Shown piece by piece: positions 1-10,795 of a stretch of DNA of 64,000 nt. The notes beneath the pieces are model-generated. The model was given only the letters and a program-made list of their open reading frames with translations, made no database searches and was not told the DNA's origin. A program made the position numbers and the translations under genes. The stretch is from Protopterus annectens (Eukaryota > Chordata > Ceratodontiformes > Protopteridae): positions 869,601,175-869,665,174 of the forward strand of contig NC_056731.1 of the NCBI RefSeq assembly GCF_019279795.1, read 5' to 3'. The first letter of the stretch is position 1. The number at the start of each line of letters is the position of its first letter.

Positions 1-165
1 TGATATCCTCTGATCTACAAGGAAGGGGGAAGGAGGGTGGGTTATTAGGAATGTAGGCGAGATGGATCCCAAACATCTGAAGTTATGGTGAGTACATAAG
101 TAAAAGATGTTATGTGATCCTATCTCGCCTACATTCTGACTGATGGGACAGCGTCCTAGCACCTA
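1..165 (-). repeat. Internal complementary region of DIRS copy 1
   Basis: Bases 107-150 are the inverted complement of the right terminal repeat at 5936-5978. The adjacent bases 80-106 should be complementary to the missing left terminus. DIRS elements use such a region as a guide for joining cDNA ends into a circle. Confidence 0.75.
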
Positions 166-240
166 AATCCCGGGTGGCTCATTGGAAAACACTCCTGAGC
201 ACTGTGGAACCAAATGAAGCTCATCCTCTAGATGCCACAT

Positions 241-1215
241 CTAATTTGTAGTGAGAAATGAAGGTGTGCGGGAAGACCATGTAGCCGCAGCACAAATGTC
301 ACCAATAGCAAGCTTAGAATGAAATGCTACCGAAGTAGCCATAGCCCTTGTAGAATGAGCCTTGACAGAGGTGGAAAGCTCTTTGTTAGAATAAATATAA
401 GCTTGAGTAATACAGTCCCTGATCCATTTGGCAATAGTGACCTTTGTGACCGCGTTGCCCAATTTGTTTTCTGCAAAGGACACAAACAACTGATCTGTCT
501 TCCTTGATTGTTTGGTCCTGTCCAAATAAAAACGTAACTGCCTGTGGACATCTGGTGTGTGGAAAATAAACTCCTCTTTATTGGAGTATTTTGGGAAAAA
601 AACTGGGAGCTCTAACGACTGTTGCAAGCATAAAGTAGAACAGACTTTAGGAACAAAAGAAGGATTTGGTCTGAGGGATACCCTGTCTGTATGAAAAACC
701 AAGTACTGACAAAGCTTGAAGTTCTGAAACCCTCCTGGCTGAAGTAATTGCCACTAGAAAGGCTGTCTTCCATGATAGAAACTTTAGATCACAGGTAGCT
801 GCCGGTTCAAAGGGAAAAGAAGTCAGGGCACGTAATACTATATCGAGATCCCATGGAGGTGCAGGATGAGAAATCAGAGGTCTTAATAAAGCAGCACCTT
901 TCAAGAAGGTCTTACACAACCTGTTGCTCATTAAAGGTGGGTCTATGGATTCATGAAAATTAGAAATCGTTGCCAATTGTACTTTGATGGTAGAAACAGA
1001 AGAGCCTTGATTGAAAAGAGGTCAGGAATTTGAGTACTTCTGCCACGGGAGTAGAAATGGGGTCCAGGCCCCGGAGTTGAGCCCAGATAGCAAACCTTTT
1101 CCATTTGCTAGAATACAGTTTCTTCGTAGGCGACTTGTGGGCTGAAGACAATATGTGCACCACATCTGGATCAAGTGCATGTCTCCTGACTATGGTCGGA
1201 AGAGGAGGAGCCAGG
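241..1215 (-). pseudogene. DIRS tyrosine recombinase, frameshifted (copy 1)
   Basis: Integrase-like tyrosine recombinase that inserts the circular DIRS cDNA. The N-terminal core-binding part is seen at about 1035-1215 (KKLYSSKWKRFAIWA). The catalytic part holds the first Arg in TSARRVSELQAL (about 720-790) and the H-x-x-R box HSTRAMATS (about 320-350). It is spread over three frames (960-1523, 647-976, 241-702). A one-base shift just before the nucleophile puts the expected Tyr context (SHYKLD) out of frame, so the visible ORF ends in SSRTPSFLTTN. Compare the undamaged C terminus in DIRS C at 27838-28473. The family call is confident; the protein is not functional. Confidence 0.85.
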
Positions 1216-3065
1216 CCGTCAATTTTAATGTGTGTAGGGACTGGTGTAGTAGTCCCGACTGATGAATCAGTAGGTCTGGGACCTGGTCCAGGAACCATGG
1301 ACCTTCCAGAGCATTTTTCTGAAGATAGGGAAACCACACTTGACGAGGCCAGTACGGAGCAATTAAGATCATCTTGCTGCCTAAGAGAGATGCCTTTTGA
1401 ATCACTCTGGGGAGGAGAGGAACTGGAGGGAAGGCATAAAGCAGTCCGGTGGGCCAAGGATGGACTAATGCGTCCATAGGGCTCTTCCCCGGAGCCGGGG
1501 TTAGGGAGAAAAATTCTTTGCACTTAGCATTCAGAGGAGTCGAAGAGGTCGCAACACGGAACTCCCCATTCGCTGAAAATCTGCCTTGTAATTGTCATAT
1601 TCAGAGACCATTCGTGAGGAGAGAGGATGGTTCTGCTCAACCTGTCGGCTATGACATTGGATTTGCCCGGTATGTGAGTAGCCACTAGGAAGCGTTTGGT
1701 CGAGACTGCCCATTCCCAAACTCTCATTGCTTCTCTGCAAAGAGGATAGGATCTGGTCCCTCCCTGTTTGTTCAGGTACCAGACAACTGACATGTTGTCT
1801 GAGTGAACAGCAATTACGCCCTGAGGGAGGTAATCGTGAAGGGCTCGAAGGGACAGGAGTACTGCCCTCATTTCTAGGATGTTGATGTGGAGAGGGGTCT
1901 CTTCCGGGTGCCATTTGCCTTGGACTGACCTGCCCAGGGAATCCCCCCCCCCCCCCCGTCTGGGAGGCATCCGTGGTCAAAGTGGCCGCCGGATGAGGAA
2001 GAACAAAGGGTCGTCCCTGGTCCAAATTGGAGGACACTAGCCACCAGCGAAGGTCCCGTTTGCAAGAGTCTGTGATCCATATTAGATGACTGAGAGGGAG
2101 TTCCTGAAAGGACCACTGAGTTGAAAGAAGCCACTGGAGGATTCTCATGTGTAACCTTGCCAAGGGAACTAGCAGAACTGTGGCAGACATCGATCCCAAT
2201 AACTGTAGGACCATTCTGGCTGGGGCTTTGGACCTGGGGAGTAAGGCTCGAACCTGATTTTGAATGGTCTGAATTCTGTCTGCAGGTAGATAGACCCGCA
2301 TCTGGTTTGAATCTATCTCTACCCCTATGAATCTTATTCTTTGAGATGGCCTTAACACAGACTTTGGCCAATTGAAGGTGATTCCAAGGGAATTGCCCAG
2401 TGATATTGTGGCTTGCAGGTTCCGTAGGAGTAGATGCTTGGAGGTGGCAGTTAGGAGCCAGTCGTCTAGGTATGGAAACACCTGGAATCCTAGACTTCTC
2501 AGGTGAGCAGTCACTACTGCCAAGCATTTGGTGAACACCCTGGGGCTGTGGTGAGACCAAAGGGCAGCGCATCGAACTGAAAATGACTGCCTCCTAGGCT
2601 GAAGCGCAAGTGTCTCCTGGATGTTTGATGTATTTTGATATGGTAATACGCGTCCTTGAGGTCTATGGAGCACATCCAAACACCTTTCTCCAACAATGGG
2701 AGAATGGTTTGTAAAGTGACCATTCGTAACTTGGACTTCTTGACTGAACGGTTTAGGTTGCTTAGGTCCAAAATGGGCCTCAAGTCCCCGGTCTTTTGGC
2801 ACCAAAAGAATCTTGAGTAAGTCCCTAATCTGATCTGGTCTGCGGGGGCCGGTTGGATGACTCCTTTTCGCAGCAGCTTTGAAACTTCTAAGGCTGCGGT
2901 ATCCCGTTGACTGGGTGGCGGGTCCGGGATTCTTTTGGACTGGGGGGGGCAACAGAATGGGATGGAGTAACCTCCGGCGATAATTGAAGCACCCATCGGT
3001 CCTGAGTGATCCCTTCCCAGGCCTTCAGGTGCTTCGAACGACCCCAACTGGCTCCGGAGCAGCAC
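1190..3065 (-). pseudogene. DIRS reverse transcriptase - RNase H - methyltransferase-like polyprotein, broken (copy 1)
   Basis: Order on the minus strand: RT fingers with RPILDLSNLN and RT motif A IDLKDAYYHIKI (2514-3065); motif C FPYLDDW (about 2455-2475, in the 1531-2952 ORF); RNase H start LTTDAS; RNase H middle LEMRAVLLSL and HSDNMSVVWYLNKQGG (1524-1970); then a methyltransferase-like tail with CCDLF and KMILIAPYWPRQVWFP (1190-1477). This domain order is that of DIRS polymerase proteins. Frameshifts fall near 2560, 1950 (a poly-C run at 1946-1960 in the RNase H) and 1525. RT and RNase H are certain; the methyltransferase-like label rests on known DIRS architecture. Confidence 0.85.
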
Positions 3066-3086
3066 AGTCGGGCAATCCCTCAGGGA

Positions 3087-5387
3087 CTATGAAAAGCTGA
3101 AGAGCCACGAAAGGACTCGCGGTCTCCAGTGTTGCGAGGGCCTCTGCCGCCTCTGGGACGGCGTCTTCCTGATGAATTTCCCTCCTCTGCCTCTGGAGGG
3201 GGAACCTTCCTGCTGAGAGGGGTAAGACTTCTGAGATCTACGGAACCACATCTTCCCTCCTCTTTTAGCCTTGGGATAAGGCCGAAAGGGAGTGGAAAAT
3301 CGTGCCCCTACGGCAGTCAGAGTCTTACCCTCCTGTTCACAGCGGGTAAGTGTGTCTTTCACCTTGGGCCCAAACAGGGAGGACCCATCAAAGGGTCGGC
3401 AATGAAGACTTGAAGGCCTCCGCGAATGACACAGGCGGAGCCAGGCTTGTCTCCGTAGAGCAATGCCTGTACCCGCCGCTCTACTCGCCCCTTCGGCCGC
3501 ATATGAAATAAACCTCATGGACGAGTTCGAAATGGACGACATCGTAGCCAGCTGAGAACCAACTGTCTGGGCCAGCTCCTCAGGCAGGTTACCTAAGAGG
3601 GTATCGGATAGCTCCTTAATCAGATCCCTCTGGAATCTCGTAAAGTGCGTCAGGTAGTTCAGAGACCTCAGAGTAAAGGCCGCTGAACTAAGGGTGCGCT
3701 TACCGTACCGATCCATGCTCCTAGACTCCTTATTAGGAGGATGGATGGACGAGAAGCCTCTGCTACATCTTGCTGGGTAGCAGATGCCACCACCATAGCA
3801 TCCACATCCACACCTTTCGTAAGGAACTCTATCTGGGGGCGCCGAAAGAAATTTGTTTGGATGAGCGGGCAACGGTTCCACAGAGTCTGGGTGTTCCCGC
3901 CTCGACAGATCAAATCCAAGAGCTCGTCAAGGCGGAGACACCCAGGAGGCGGAGGGCTGAGCCCCGAAGGCCTTCAGGAACACCGACTCATCAGCAGAGG
4001 GAGGTTTGGACTGCCAGCCGCCTCGTTGTTTTAGGGCTTCCAGGATGTCTGCAAAGGAGACATCATCCGAGGACGACTTGGGGGACCCCTCTGCATCATC
4101 GAGATCGGTGTCAGATGTCAAAGACTCGTCAGGGGAGTCAACGTGCTTCCTCTTGCACGTTTTCTTCCTGGGGGGTTCTTCGAAGAGGCTTCAGAAGGAC
4201 CTCCAGGAGGGGGAGAAACCCCAGCGGGGGTAACCTGAGGCCCAGGGGCTCCGCTGTCTGCAGACAGGGGGACTGCCAACGACCCAGTCTCCAAATGTAG
4301 GGAAGGAGCTGGGGAAACTGTGGAGGTAGCCAATGAAGATTTGGCTAGAGCACTCCTCATAGCCCTGAAGGCGGGACCACCAGAATCCTGGGAAGGTCCC
4401 CCCTCCGTGGCCACGACAGTGGACGGTACTCCCGCCGCCGATGCACCAAGAGGAAGACTTGGGACCGAAAGCATCAATCCCGAAGCCTCCCCCCCAGGGC
4501 CGAAGGAAGAAGTCCGTGCACTGAACTCCGACCCGAGAGCCGGAGTCGGAGCAAGGGTCGGGCCTGACCCTAACACCTCCACTGGTTCCACCAACACCTG
4601 CTCCAACGATGCCGAAGCTGTTGGAGGAGGAAGTACAGTAGGGGGGTGGACCATTGGCTCCGAAGCCAACTGGGCTGGAGCCGAAACCATCTTTTGGAAC
4701 ACCGGAGACTGGAAGAGTCGAAGGAGCACCCTGTCGATGTCCGAATCAGACATCCTGGATGATCTCGAGGATACCGATCGGGCCCGAACAGATTTCTCCA
4801 TCGGCTCCGAAGGGCTCGGGGACCGGCTCCGAAAGGACTCCACTATTATCGGCTCCGAGGAAACCTTCAAGGAAATTTCCCTCTGCGCCGATAAGGACTT
4901 CGGCTCCGAGGGGAAGAGTCTGAGCCGATGACCCTTATCGGCTCCAATATCAGTGGAGCCGATGAGGTGACCCGCCTCGATGCCCCAGACCTCGGCTCCG
5001 AAACCAGAGGGTCGAGGCTGGAGGCATCGAGGCAGACCGTTCCGACCTTGGCTCCGAAGTCCGTGGAGCCGATGGAGAAGTCTGCTTAGCTTTCTTAGCC
5101 ATCGGTTCCGACTGACTGGTCGGAGCCGGCACTTTCCTCTTCTTAGAAGGAGATGGAGAGGAAGATAAAACCTCCTCGAAAGAAGGCTTGATTAATCCTT
5201 TGAGGATTAATTTGTTTTTCCTCTCCTGGAGGACTCGGGAGGAAAACACATGGCATACACTGCACGATTCCTGCAGATGTTTGGCGCCAAGACAATAAAC
5301 GCACGAGGAGTGGTCGTCCATTATGGACATTTTGAACCCACACCTCGTGCACTTTTTAAACCCGGAGGGTTTATGTTCTTTAGACAT
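3087..5387 (-). pseudogene. DIRS Gag-like ORF, broken (copy 1)
   Basis: Minus-strand ORFs 4950-5387, 4118-4870, 3927-4121 and 3087-3919 are consecutive pieces of one Gag. I choose the start at MSKEHKPSG (5387) because copy D begins the same way. The N terminus carries a Cys-rich finger (KKCTRCG, HSSCVYCLG, HLQESCSVC), then a Ser/Pro-rich linker. The core (3087-3881) has the repeated DIRS Gag signature: YGKRTLSSAAFTLRSLNYL, then SSMRFISYAAEGASRAAGTG and RRQAWLRL, and ends in a basic Arg/Gly tail. This core is of the kind from which the LAP2alpha-specific domain of TMPO is reported to derive. At least three frameshifts are present. Confidence 0.8.
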
Positions 5388-5935
5388 AGTCCTACAAGAA
5401 AAACAGACCACAACAGTAAACTTAAGGGTCTGACACAGGAACAAAAGTATGCCACTAAGTCAGAAATATTTAAACTGAAAAACTTTTTTTTTTTTTTTTT
5501 TTTTTACACAAAGTGAGAAAGAGAAAGGGGAAAACAAGGAGGGTCAAGACCCTCTAACTCAAACGGGTACTTGACCCACACACAACCACTGAGAAGTAGT
5601 AACCACAGGGGAAGGCCCCTCTAACTTAAACGGAACCTTCTCTGACAGGAAATTATACTAAAAATTCAATCAAACTGCCAGAAACACACTCGTACACAAA
5701 GAATAGCCGTTAAAACAGCTTTTGGATTTAAATGAAGCAAATACTGACAGGAAAAAGAATATATATATAGTACTTAGCCCAGCCAATGTTGAGACCACAT
5801 CCAAGCTCTGTAAGCGGCAAACGAGATCTGGGGGATTAGTGGTGGTGCATCCTGAGATAAAGATAGCTCAGCCAATTAGAGGCCTCGCTCTATAGCATAA
5901 GCGTGCAGAGTCGGAGCCGAGGGATCGGCTCCGAA
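5388..5935 (-). other. 5' leader region of DIRS copy 1
   Basis: Non-coding stretch between the Gag start and the terminal repeat, with a 19-nt T run at about 5487-5505. It contains GATCGGCTCCGAACC next to the terminal repeat, as in copies C and D. A promoter is expected here in a DIRS, but no specific box can be pointed to. Confidence 0.5.
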
Positions 5936-5978
5936 CCCATCAGTCAGAATGTAGGCAAGATAGGATCACATAACATCT
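5936..5978 (-). repeat. Right terminal inverted repeat of DIRS copy 1
   Basis: CCCATCAGTCAGAATGTAGG... at 5936 is the near-perfect reverse complement of 107-150 (one G/A difference seen). Its end, AACATCT, matches the circle-junction sequence kept in the ICR. Confidence 0.85.
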
Positions 5979-5994
5979 GTCAGTTTCCCGCTTT

Positions 5995-7020
5995 TACATA
6001 CATATGGTTGTGGATCCAACTCCTAATTTTAAAAAAGAAATAGACTCTTTTCTAGACCTAGCCACAGAGGAAGGCATAATTAATCAGAAGACCTGCAGAC
6101 AACTTAAGGTGTCAGATCCCATACCCCAATATTTATACTTACTTCCAAAGATACACTAACATTCCACCTGTCCTCAAGGATGACCTATTGTGTCAGGGAG
6201 GGGATCCTTAACTGAACCTTTATCTGCCTTCCTCACTGAATACCTGCAACCTTTATTATCTATGGTTAGGTCTAGGATAAAAGATACTACACAATTTCTT
6301 ATCATTCAGGATGCACAATTGGAACCAGACTGGTATTTATGTACACAATGTCACTTCTCTATATACTAATATACCACATTGGGCCGAATTACAGGCCATT
6401 CAATATTGCTTGAAAAATCACAACTATACACTCCTGTGTCCAACACACTCCTTAGATCTCTAAGTGACATGTGCTGACAAAAAAATTTTTTTATTTCCAT
6501 AGCAAATCATATTGGCAGGTTCATGGCACAGCAATGGGAGCATCTTTTGCTCCTATTTATGCTGATTTGTTTATGTTTTTTTGGAGGAACAGCTAATATA
6601 TGATGATAGTCCCATCTTTTCCTTGAACAACTAGATATCTGGAGACAATATTTGGACTGTTGGATGGTGTGGCGGGGGGACCAGCTATATGTGCATGAAT
6701 TCATTTTAATGAGAACAAAGGGGTATTCAGTTTGCATTACACATTGAGTGCCATCAAATTACATTTTTGGATGTTACCATAACTAGACAGGAAGATCACA
6801 CTTTAGAGACATGGGTACATAGGAAATTTCCATAATACAATACCCTATTACATGCCTCTAGTTATCACCCTCGCCACATCATCAACAACATTCCAAAATC
6901 ACAATATCTATGCATTAAACGTATATGTTCCTCCGAACAAACTCTCCAAGCCTGCCAACAGGATCTATCTAATAGGCTGCTTACCAGCGGATATCATGAG
7001 GACTGCATTTCTCGAACAAT
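5995..7020 (+). pseudogene. Penelope-type reverse transcriptase remnant
   Basis: Translating across frames gives DPTPNFKKEIDSFLDLA, then YLLPKIH (the PLE 'PKxHK' motif), PIVSGRGSLTEPLSAFL (compare RPIVSGRGWATEPLSIYL in PLE2) and a remnant of motif B, where gcacagcaatgggagcatcttttgctcc encodes GTAMGASFAP. Motif C is not clearly visible. In-frame stops and frameshifts are numerous. The match to the better preserved PLE2 copies is the main evidence. Confidence 0.75.
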
Positions 7021-7027
7021 AACTCCG

Positions 7028-7750
7028 GTGAATCAACTAGACAGATCTGAACTTTTAGAATACAAAGACAGAACTACTCAGGTTACAACACGGAATTCAC
7101 AACCCATCAGGTTAGTTACTACCTTTGGGGCTAACACCAACAGGTATAAAAACATTATTAATAATCACTGGGACATTTTGCTTGCCCATGACCAACTGAA
7201 TGGATTACTTAATCCCAGGTGTTTATTTTCTTACCGTAGAGGTAGAACTATTAATTCACATTTAACTCATTATAAACATTATAATCCACCTATCACCTTA
7301 CAGAAAACTCTGTTTGGTGATACATTATTAGGATGTGTTCCATGCGGTCATTGTAGTGCTTGTTCACACATACTTCAAACCAAGGAATTTATTAGCTGCA
7401 ACACATCCAAGATTTACCAAATTAGATGTTTTGGTAATTGCAGCAGTGATTGGATTATCTATTTGGCCACCTGCTTTTGTTCCTCATTTTATGTTGGACA
7501 AACGTCCAGACCTTTCAGACACCGAATTAGTGAGCATTTAAGTGAAATTAGAAACAAAAGGAACTCCAACACCCTTTACAAACACACACTAACACATAAA
7601 ACTGCTAAATTCACCTTTACTATCATAGACAAAATACAACTGAATAGGACATCCAAAGCTGGATGGCACAATATATTAAATAATAAAGAATCTTCTTGGA
7701 TAATCAGGCTAGGTACTCTCTTTAAACCAGGCCTGAATGAGTTAAGCTAA
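7028..7750 (+). CDS. PLE1 GIY-YIG endonuclease ORF (C-terminal part of the PLE protein)
   Basis: An open frame of 240 codons, though the parent protein would begin far upstream, so this start is only the first ATG after the RT wreckage. A linker (residues 1-100) precedes a Cys motif, CVPCGHCSAC, at about residues 110-119. Then come the GIY-YIG domain signatures: WIIYLATC and SSFYVGQTSRPFRHRISEH (about 144-172), LYKHTLTH, and a terminal SWIIRLGTL. The endonuclease is thought to nick target DNA for priming. The same order of Cys motif, GIY-YIG and a final WIIRL is seen in both arms of PLE2 at 23341-23946 and 25793-26595. The domain looks intact but its RT partner is dead. Confidence 0.75.
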   Translation: MNQLDRSELLEYKDRTTQVTTRNSQPIRLVTTFGANTNRYKNIINNHWDILLAHDQLNGLLNPRCLFSYRRGRTINSHLTHYKHYNPPITLQKTLFGDTLLGCVPCGHCSACSHILQTKEFISCNTSKIYQIRCFGNCSSDWIIYLATCFCSSFYVGQTSRPFRHRISEHLSEIRNKRNSNTLYKHTLTHKTAKFTFTIIDKIQLNRTSKAGWHNILNNKESSWIIRLGTLFKPGLNELS

Positions 7751-7949
7751 TTTTTGGTTTGGATTAACTAACTGATGAATCACTCCAATTAACCTATTAA
7801 GCCTTTCTGGCTAATCTGTGTGTATATAAGCAGTGAAGAAGACTTGAATTTTTGCTGTAGACATTATATTTATGGGGTTTGCTACAATAAACTTCTAAGA
7901 ATTTTCATCTTTCCCTTGTGCTGGATTTCTTTTTGAACTCTAAGTTTTA

Positions 7950-9140
7950 AAAAGAAGTCAATGAGACAGTTTACCACAGGGGGGAGTTTTATTACTCCCA
8001 GATTTGGAAGTGGAGCCCCCCCCCCACTGCTTAGTCCTGTGCGTCCCCTGGGACTGAAGCCTGGGTGCTCTTCTGGATCTGGGTTTGGACTGAGAAGGTC
8101 TGGAATAGGCAGGAAAGGAAAGGACCAGTTCTTAGAAGGCCAATGCCTACTAAATCTTGGAGGTTGTACTTGTAAAAAATCTTCAACAGTTTGCATAGAT
8201 TTGGCTTTTTCCTCCGTCTTTTTAAGAACTTTTTCTGCCTTGTTGCCAAACAGACGGTCCTGATTTAAGGGAGCATCCAGTAATTTCGCTTTAACATGAT
8301 CTGGCAAGGATTGCTCCGCAAGCCAAGCATGCCTTCTAAGTATAGACCCAGTTACAGCAGCCTTGCAAGATGTCTCTAGTGAATCAAAACTACATTGCAA
8401 AGTATGTTTACCAACTTGTTCAGCAGAATGCATTAAATCCTGTAAATCCTTATTTTCAGCACAATCAGGAATCAACATTTTCTGTTTAAGCAATCCAATA
8501 ATATGCTGCTGATACTTTAACATATGAAACTGGCAATTCAAGGCCCTAATGGCCAAAGTTGCAGAAGTGTATACCTTCTAACCCCATCTATCCAACACCC
8601 TGGAGTCTCTTATCAGAGGGGGTACGATTTTTGGCAGTAGTAGCTTTAATGCCCTTGGGCCCCTGTGAAATGGTTTCAGGATACGCAGCAGGATTTTTGA
8701 AAAGGAACTTGAGAGTCAAAACCCTGTAATATATATCAGGTTTTCTGGGAGCAGGAGGCAAAGAGTCAGGGGCCAAGCTAGATTCAGAAAAGAGTCAATG
8801 TCCAGTACAGGAGGTATAGCTAAAGGCCTGTGCTGGGGCATGAGTAAGAAATCCCTACGCCTCTTTTTAGAATCAGAGAAATCCTGACTTTCCCAACAAA
8901 AATGCTCCCTGAGAGTATGCAAGGTTTCACCAAAAGAGAAAACCTGTAAGGGGGTGGGGGGGGGGCAGAGGGAATAGTGTCCTCTGAATCAGAATCCTCA
9001 TAGGTAGATAAGGGTAAATCCTGATCATCAGAGGAAACAGAAATTTCAGAATCCTGATCAGAATCGTCATAAGAAAATTCAGTCCTAGGTCTCTTAGAGG
9101 GGGAAGGTTGGCTTCCCCTGATTAAAGTAATTTAAAGTAA
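7950..9140 (-). pseudogene. DIRS Gag, truncated (copy F)
   Basis: The core ORF 7882-8556 contains AIRALNCQFHMLKYQ, DLMHSAEQVGKHTLQC, ILRRHAWL and AKSMQTVEDFLQVQPPRFSR. These are collinear with the intact Gag of DIRS B (41069-42802) and with DIRS A. Upstream pieces at 8588-8922 give MHTLREHFCWESQDFSDSKKR and RPLAIPPVLDI in shifted frames. The N-terminal Cys finger seen in A and B is missing; its place is taken by poly-T tracts and a SINE. The last 20 or so codons of the 7882 ORF are PLE1 sequence read in reverse and do not belong to Gag. Confidence 0.78.
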
Positions 9141-9149
9141 AGGTCTTCA

Positions 9150-9305
9150 GCCATTCTTTTTTTTTTTTTTTTTTTTTTTAGGTATAGAGGCCTGAACATG
9201 CGTTTTTTTTTTTTTTTTTTTAAATAAACAGCCATGCAGGTCTCGAACCCAGGAACCTATACACCACAGTTACAGTAGTTAACCACCACGCCATCACAGA
9301 AGTAC
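9150..9305 (-). mobile_element. tRNA-derived SINE inserted in DIRS F
   Basis: Read on the minus strand, the head has a box A-like TGGTTAACTACTG and a box B-like GGGTTCGAGACC (plus-strand ggtctcgaaccc at about 9239-9250), spaced as in a tRNA gene. It is followed by long A tracts (plus-strand T runs at about 9155-9180 and 9205-9222). It replaces the Gag N terminus of DIRS F. Family not identified. Confidence 0.6.
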
Positions 9306-9621
9306 AGACATCGGTTCAGAGCAAGAAAAAGTTTCCCCAATGGGGTACTTAGCTTTTAGTTGAAGACTTCAGTTCTGAAACTCGAAAACGAAAATTTCAG
9401 GAGTTGGCCAACCGGTACTTGTGAACTGCTTCTGCTACTGCACGGCAAGAAAGCCTGATGTAATGGCATCGGGTGCATGTTTTATACCCGTGATGACCTG
9501 ACGTCATGGAAGAGACAGCAACCGACGCAGGACCAAAGACTTTGTTAATCAGGCCGACTGAGGGCTACTGCAAGCAGATAACCCAAATGTGATGACTGCA
9601 GCAGTGAAATACAAAGAACAT

Positions 9622-10752
9622 CCACATTTTTGGTTTTATTTCATATGACTTAGACTGAAACACATTTGTAAAATAAGTTTGACTTGCCCTCGCTGGTCCA
9701 AAAAATATAAGCCGTCTGTTTGACAAAGTGGTTTTCAAAGTGGTTGAGCATCATACAAAATATGGGCAAAAAAAGGACAAAGTTAAGTTTATCTTCCTGT
9801 GATGGAATTCAAAGAAAGAAATATTCCTTACAAATTCAATTTCAGAAATGGAGAAGTCAAAATGCTACAACATAAAACATCTTTACTTCACAATGCTATT
9901 CCATTAAAGCAGTGACCAACTTCAAAGTGCAACTCCAGCTTTGTTTCATCTTAAATTCTGACTTCTGGGCATTCAACAGGAAGTTCAATGGAATTACAAA
10001 CACAAAGTTGAGTGACTAATATTCACAGACTCACTTAGTATGCATATCATTTGTTGGAAAGTATGCCAATGAAACACCTGCACAGATGTTCTGACAGTGC
10101 AGAGGACTAAAGCTCTAAGCTATCAAATACCTGCTTCCCATCCCCTAGGTACACACAGTTTGATTCTTTCCATCTTCATAGGCGTACTGCGAGAATCTGA
10201 GCAAAACTGTTTAACCAGGCAGTGCTCACAGGCTGCCCCCCCATGGGATAATTATGTCCAGCAGGCTTTTCCAGGCAAGGAATAGGTAAAACAAAAAAAT
10301 AAATTAAACCATGCAAGCAATTACACTACTGTTAACCTGTGGGAAATTAGAAGTATGGCTACAGCTGTCGACATCCACATTTAAGAGTTCACCTGTTGGT
10401 AAAGCCCTCAACCAAAACTTAGTCTAGCCTACATGGCTCAAAATTGTTTGTCCGTGAGTTGGATACTGTTAAATAAACTGCAGGGTAACACTGAAGGAAC
10501 ACAAACATTTAATCAAACGTTCTGTACAACCATTTACTAAAGGAAAAATATATACCGGAAAAGGGTATGGCCACACTATTCAGTTAAAATGGTTAGATTA
10601 TATAAAAATTAAATTAACTTAATTCTAAAAAGATTCACTCCAAATCTGCAACTCCTAGACAGCTCAAACAATGGAACCCTGCTACTTACTTTTTCTAAAA
10701 AAAACAGTTCTCAGAGGGTGGCAAGTTATTATGCATGCTCATTCTCTCATTT

Positions 10753-10795
<43 letters not shown>

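Larger units (their letters stand above)
1..5978 (-). mobile_element. DIRS-like retrotransposon copy 1 (family X), left end outside window
   Basis: Tyrosine-recombinase retrotransposon read on the minus strand: right terminal repeat (5936-5978), Gag (about 3087-5387), RT-RNase H-methyltransferase-like region (about 1190-3065), tyrosine recombinase (about 241-1215), internal complementary region (1-165). The inverted repeat pairs 5936-5978 with 107-150. The ICR at 95-125 shows the fused ends of the element (right end ...AACATCT joined to TTTACTTATGTAC), so the right boundary is 5978 and the true left terminus lies before base 1. All ORFs carry frameshifts, so this copy is dead. Confidence 0.88.
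5979..7945 (+). mobile_element. Penelope-like element 1 (PLE1), 5' part outside window
   Basis: Plus-strand PLE made of a decayed RT (5995-7020), an intact GIY-YIG endonuclease ORF (7028-7750) and a 3' tail. It starts in mid-RT directly at the end of DIRS 1, so DIRS 1 probably inserted into it and the 5' part lies beyond the window. The 3' end near 7945 abuts DIRS F Gag; the tail CAATAAACTTC resembles CAATAAACTG near the 3' end of PLE2. The exact 3' edge is uncertain by about 20 bp. Confidence 0.75.
7946..9621 (-). mobile_element. DIRS copy F (family Y), gag end only
   Basis: Holds Gag and the right terminal repeat; RT and recombinase are absent from the window. The right end ...GCAGTGAAATACAAAGAACAT matches the ends of A and B, and the flank begins with C. 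Since PLE1 cuts its Gag C terminus at about 7945, the missing two-thirds probably lie left of base 1, beyond PLE1 and DIRS 1. Confidence 0.75.

Noticed and set aside
1105..1479. Plus-strand ORFs inside DIRS copies (also 4320-4931, 3129-3413, 29264-29746 and similar)
   Set aside because: They lie antisense to Gag, RT or recombinase frames with clear homology and have no recognisable content.
7820..7870. Hammerhead in the PLE1 tail
   Set aside because: Only GTGAAGA is present, without stem II, GAAA or a cleavage-site context.
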